Assembly: GCA_003173995.1 (NCBI GenBank)
Contig: PRDT01000066.1
Location: 1 to 16,410, forward strand
Origin: Candidatus Levyibacteriota bacterium
GTDB lineage: Bacteria; Patescibacteriota; Microgenomatia; Levybacterales; UBA12049
Length of the DNA stretch: 16,410 nt
Direction: 5' to 3'
The position numbers were made by a program, and so were the translations under genes. This document shows, piece by piece, positions 13,827-16,410 of the stretch. The notes beneath the pieces were generated by a model that saw nothing but the letters and a program-made list of their open reading frames with translations, did no database searches and had not been told where the DNA came from. The first letter of the stretch is position 1. Each line of letters begins with the position of its first letter.

Positions 13827-14363
13827 ATGGCAAGAGATATTAATTTATTACCTCAAAGGAAATTAGATCTTCTTCAACAAGAGCGAACAGTTGTTATTGT
13901 TCGTGGTGTTGCTCTCGTGGTTATGATTCTTGTTGTGACCTCCGCTCTTGCAATTTTTCTTCTTAATAAGAATACATCTCTGGATTCATTGAAGGCACAA
14001 CAGCAGAGTCTTCGCGCTAATTTTTCCCTTCTTCATGACAAAACAGCAAAAAATTATCTTCTTGTTGATAGAGTGACAAAAATTGCAGCAATTACAAAAA
14101 AGAAATCAACTTTTATTGGTAATATAACAACTATCGAACAGCTTGTCCCCCCTGATGTCTCTATTGACACATTTACCATTAATAAGACAAATGTCTCAAT
14201 GAATGTTTCTTCAAGCTCGCTTATTTCTCTTGGAAAATATATGGATGGGCTCAACAAGCTTGTTGGGAATAAAGGATTTTTCAAAAAAATTACGATTGAT
14301 AATGCTATTGCTGATGAAAAAGCAGGAAAATTTATTGTGAGTATGAAAGGAGATTTGTTATGA
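13827..14363 (+). CDS. pilN: Type IV pilus inner-membrane protein PilN
   Basis: This 178-residue protein begins MARDINLLPQRK, which holds the INLLP motif that docks in PilM. A single transmembrane helix spans residues about 27-46 (GVALVVMILVVTSALAIFLL). A coiled-coil-prone stretch follows (SLDSLKAQQQSLRANFSLL), then a ferredoxin-like extracytoplasmic domain that includes TTIEQLVPPDVSIDTF. These are the expected parts of PilN. It pairs with PilO, whose start overlaps its stop (ATGA at 14360). The length is normal. Confidence 0.92.
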   Translation: MARDINLLPQRKLDLLQQERTVVIVRGVALVVMILVVTSALAIFLLNKNTSLDSLKAQQQSLRANFSLLHDKTAKNYLLVDRVTKIAAITKKKSTFIGNITTIEQLVPPDVSIDTFTINKTNVSMNVSSSSLISLGKYMDGLNKLVGNKGFFKKITIDNAIADEKAGKFIVSMKGDLL

Positions 14364-15085
14364 ACAATAAGAAAATTAGTATAGATAAAACAGTTCTTCT
14401 TATCATTTATTATCGATATAGAGAATACTTGGTACCACTTATTACTATTGTTATTTCTATTCTTATCTTTACTCAATTCGTTATTCCACAATTTCAGATA
14501 TGGCTTGCAAATAAAGATGAAGTTGCCATTAATCAACAAATGGTTGATGTATTATCCCGTAACGTCACTACTATTTCGTCTATGAATAGTCAGAAATTAG
14601 ACAGTGATTTAAATCTTGCAATAACAGCACTTCCTTCAGAGAAAGACTTTGCTGGAGTTTTGACTGCCATCTCCAATGCTGCAAGTCTTGCGGGAGTATC
14701 TCTTGGAGATTATAGTTTTCAGATTGGTGATATTGCTGGAAAGGACTTTAAGTCACAAGATGGTCGTCTTGCACTGCAAATTGTCTTGACCATAAATGGT
14801 GGAATAGATGATACCAAAAGATTCTTAGTCACTTTACAAAAACAACTTCCCCTTTCGGATATTTCAGAAGTTGGTGTACGAAGCGCAATTCTCACATCAG
14901 TTACCGCTAATTTTTATTACAACCCATTCCCTCAACCAAATTTCCATGATACTGATCCGATTGAGACACTGAGCAAATCACAAGAAGATTTTCTTCATTC
15001 ATTAAAGCCGGACAATCAATTACAAGTTGTACCATTAGGTACTCCTTCTGCCAAGCTTGGGAATCAGGCAAGTGCTAATCAGTAG
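14360..15085 (+). CDS. pilO: Type IV pilus inner-membrane protein PilO
   Basis: This 241-residue bitopic protein has a short cytoplasmic N-terminus, a transmembrane helix at about residues 24-42 (LVPLITIVISILIFTQFVI) and a predicted coiled coil. The extracytoplasmic ferredoxin-like domain follows (LPSEKDFAGVLTAISNAASL is the PilO-like helix after 'alPs.kd'). The Pro/Ser/Gln-containing tail is probably disordered. The call rests on position after pilM-pilN, the ATGA overlap and this layout. It is the last plus-strand gene of the locus; its stop lies 3 bases from the stop of trmD on the other strand. There is no pilP or pilQ after it, as expected for a cell with no outer membrane. Confidence 0.88.
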   Translation: MNNKKISIDKTVLLIIYYRYREYLVPLITIVISILIFTQFVIPQFQIWLANKDEVAINQQMVDVLSRNVTTISSMNSQKLDSDLNLAITALPSEKDFAGVLTAISNAASLAGVSLGDYSFQIGDIAGKDFKSQDGRLALQIVLTINGGIDDTKRFLVTLQKQLPLSDISEVGVRSAILTSVTANFYYNPFPQPNFHDTDPIETLSKSQEDFLHSLKPDNQLQVVPLGTPSAKLGNQASANQ

Positions 15086-15088
15086 GGT

Positions 15089-15784
15089 CTATTTCTCCAG
15101 AAGATCGGGTCTATGAATCTTAGTAATGGTATGTGATTCTTCTTTTCGCCATTTCTCAATAGCTCCATGATTACCAGAAAGCAATACATCAGGGACACGG
15201 ACTCCATCATATTCTGCTGGAGTTGTATATTGTGGATATTCTAAGAGTTGGTTATCTTCATCTTCAAGTGAAAATGATTCATGTGCTGTTGCATCTTCTT
15301 TCAATACTCCACTGACGAGTCTTCCTACAGCATCAGTAACAAGCATTGCAGGAATTTCTCCGCCTGTGAGGACAAAATCTCCAATAGAAATTGTTTCATC
15401 AATGTAGGACCTTGTCCTCTCATCAATCCCTTCATAATGTCCACAAAGCAAAATAAGATGCTGAAGCTTTGATAAATCTTGTGCTTTTTTCTGTGTAAAG
15501 ACTGTTCCTCTTGGATCAAGAAAGACAATTTTTTGCTCCTTCGATGAAAGATTGGGATCTTTCACACTAGAAATTGCTTGGTGAAGAACATCTACTTTCA
15601 TGACCATTCCCACTCCTCCACCGTACGGCTTGTCATCGACAACTTTGTGACGTCCAATACCAAAATCCCTTATGTTTACGGTACGAATATCTAAAATGCC
15701 TCTTTCTTGTGCACGTTTGAGAATAGATTCACTCAAAGGTCCAACAAACATCTCTGGGAAAAGGGTCAGAATTGTAATCTTCAT
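15089..15784 (-). CDS. trmD: tRNA (guanine37-N1)-methyltransferase
   Basis: This 231-residue SPOUT-class enzyme uses S-adenosylmethionine to methylate G37 next to the anticodon and prevents frameshifting. The start MKITILTLFPEMF is typical. Conserved elements are PYGGGVGM (53-60), LCGHYEGIDER (114-123) and the knotted SAM site SIGDFVLTGGE (133-143), followed by VPDVLLSGNHGAIEKWR and the C-terminal RPDLLEK. The usual general base, Asp in D-S-F, appears as Glu169 in AHESF. The following loop is longer and acidic (LEDEDNQLLE), and the usual Y-T-R-P reads YTTP. The gene stands alone, without rimM or rplS beside it, convergent with pilO. Confidence 0.95.
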   Translation of the reverse strand: MKITILTLFPEMFVGPLSESILKRAQERGILDIRTVNIRDFGIGRHKVVDDKPYGGGVGMVMKVDVLHQAISSVKDPNLSSKEQKIVFLDPRGTVFTQKKAQDLSKLQHLILLCGHYEGIDERTRSYIDETISIGDFVLTGGEIPAMLVTDAVGRLVSGVLKEDATAHESFSLEDEDNQLLEYPQYTTPAEYDGVRVPDVLLSGNHGAIEKWRKEESHTITKIHRPDLLEK

Positions 15785-15911
15785 ATTTCTATAAGTCTAT
15801 CAGGAGAATGGCTAATTAAGGTAAATTTATTTTTAGCCTCACCAATCTCAGGCCTAATTATAGCATAGTTTTAAAGACAATGCGGACAGGTATCACTCAG
15901 TACTATCCATA

Positions 15912-15940
15912 TTGCTAATTAATTATAAATATGATACTAT
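15912..15940 (+). promoter_or_regulatory. Possible promoter for the downstream unknown gene
   Basis: TTGCTA at 15912-15917 and TACTAT at 15935-15940 are separated by 17 bases in a very AT-rich stretch. The predicted transcription start is at or next to the ATG at 15947, so the mRNA may be leaderless. It is a weak match in AT-rich DNA, so chance is possible. Confidence 0.3.
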
Positions 15941-15946
15941 AGGTTA

Positions 15947-16410
15947 ATGTCGCGAGAAAGATCTACGGGAAATGAACCTCTTGATAGCCACGACTCTAGT
16001 GGGAGCGCGCCTCATGGTGGAGAAACCCCACAGCGGGTTGTTCCTGTAATTCGGATAGAGACTGAATTTGATATCTCTCATGAGCGTATGCCTGCCTTAA
16101 TAAGGGATACAGCCCATGCGTATCGTGGCACACATCCTGATGAAGTTCCTTCAGATATGCCACTCTTCTATAGAGGCTTTAAAGCAAAATATCTTCAAGA
16201 GGTACTGACTACCGGAACATATGTGCCTAGAGATGACGATGCGCGTGATGATTGGGACCCTGAGTTATATGAGCGAGATGATTTTGGTGACGAACCTGGA
16301 GAAGCTAGAGTCCGTATGTATTGTACAACAGAGGAAGAACTACTTGATAATGGTTATGGTGTTGAGAACCCCCTTTCCTATGTAGATCAAGCTGGTGATA
16401 CATTTTATCT
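15947..16410 (+). CDS. Unrecognised acidic protein, C-terminus outside window
   Basis: The frame is open from ATG 15947 to the window end (154 codons, no stop), so the protein is partial. I do not recognise a family with confidence. Residues 1-30 are hydrophilic and probably disordered (SHDSSGSAPHGGETPQ). A folded part begins near RVVPVIRIETEFDISHERMP. Then come PLFYRGFKAKYLQEVLTTGT and a strongly acidic stretch (RDDDARDDWDPELYERDDF). The pattern 'lYRG...a.yLqevL..G.yvP', with a later SYVDQAGDTFYL strand, faintly resembles the start of ADP-ribosyltransferase-fold proteins. This is speculation. There is no signal peptide or membrane helix in the visible part, so it is probably cytoplasmic. Codon use does not look different from the neighbours. 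Confidence 0.7.
   Translation, partial: MSRERSTGNEPLDSHDSSGSAPHGGETPQRVVPVIRIETEFDISHERMPALIRDTAHAYRGTHPDEVPSDMPLFYRGFKAKYLQEVLTTGTYVPRDDDARDDWDPELYERDDFGDEPGEARVRMYCTTEEELLDNGYGVENPLSYVDQAGDTFY

Noticed and set aside
14054..14539. 161-codon minus-strand open frame across pilN and pilO
   Set aside because: It is antisense to two well-supported coupled genes and shows no motif.
15051..15060. Perfect 10-base palindrome near the end of pilO as a terminator
   Set aside because: It has no loop, no T-run and lies within coding sequence; it cannot form a useful hairpin.
15785..15946. RNA gene or terminator in the gap between trmD and the last gene
   Set aside because: Only a short GGCTAA/TTAGCC inverted repeat with a long loop is visible; no tRNA-like or other structured RNA pattern is seen.

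Overview
The window looks like a chromosomal segment from a Candidate Phyla Radiation (Patescibacteria) bacterium, possibly of the Microgenomates type. This is inferred from AT-rich DNA, very tight ATGA-coupled genes, mostly weak Shine-Dalgarno sites, a type IV pilus locus with no secretin genes (a monoderm layout), and Asn/Thr/Ser-rich repeat surface proteins. TGA is used as a normal stop codon, which argues against the Gracilibacteria/SR1 code. Taxonomy is inferred from style, not from a marker tree.

Left part, minus strand (1-5106). Two adjacent secreted repeat proteins (a 3'-truncated one at 1-1997 and a complete 417-residue one at 2101-3354) share an Asn-rich repeat of about 90-120 residues built around a G-N-G-S core. 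Upstream of them, in the same orientation, are two single-pass membrane proteins with extracytoplasmic domains (3491-4087 and 4092-4556) and a stand-alone response-regulator receiver (4621-5106).

Middle, plus strand (5257-15085). A divergent promoter region leads into a long type IV pilus operon. It encodes a major-type pilin, a DUF2723/TMEM260-type membrane glycosyltransferase, the prepilin peptidase PilD, seven further prepilin-like proteins (three GspG-like, one FimT/GspH-like, one PilV/GspI-like, one PilW/GspJ-like, one PilX/GspK-like), then PilM, PilN and PilO. Most junctions are overlaps or gaps of a few bases. PilD would cleave and methylate the prepilins. PilM-PilN-PilO would form the cytoplasmic and inner-membrane alignment platform. 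The glycosyltransferase may decorate pilins or the Ser/Thr-rich surface proteins. No PilB, PilT, PilC, PilP or PilQ gene lies inside the window, so the motor and platform must be elsewhere if the machine is complete.

Right part. trmD (15089-15784, minus) converges on pilO with a 3-base gap. After a 162-base intergenic region, an unrecognised acidic protein (15947 to the window end, plus) is cut by the window edge.

The points most worth following are the paired Asn-rich repeat proteins with spaced cysteine pairs, a cysteine-rich terminal module on one minor pilin, and the glycosyltransferase embedded among the pilin genes.
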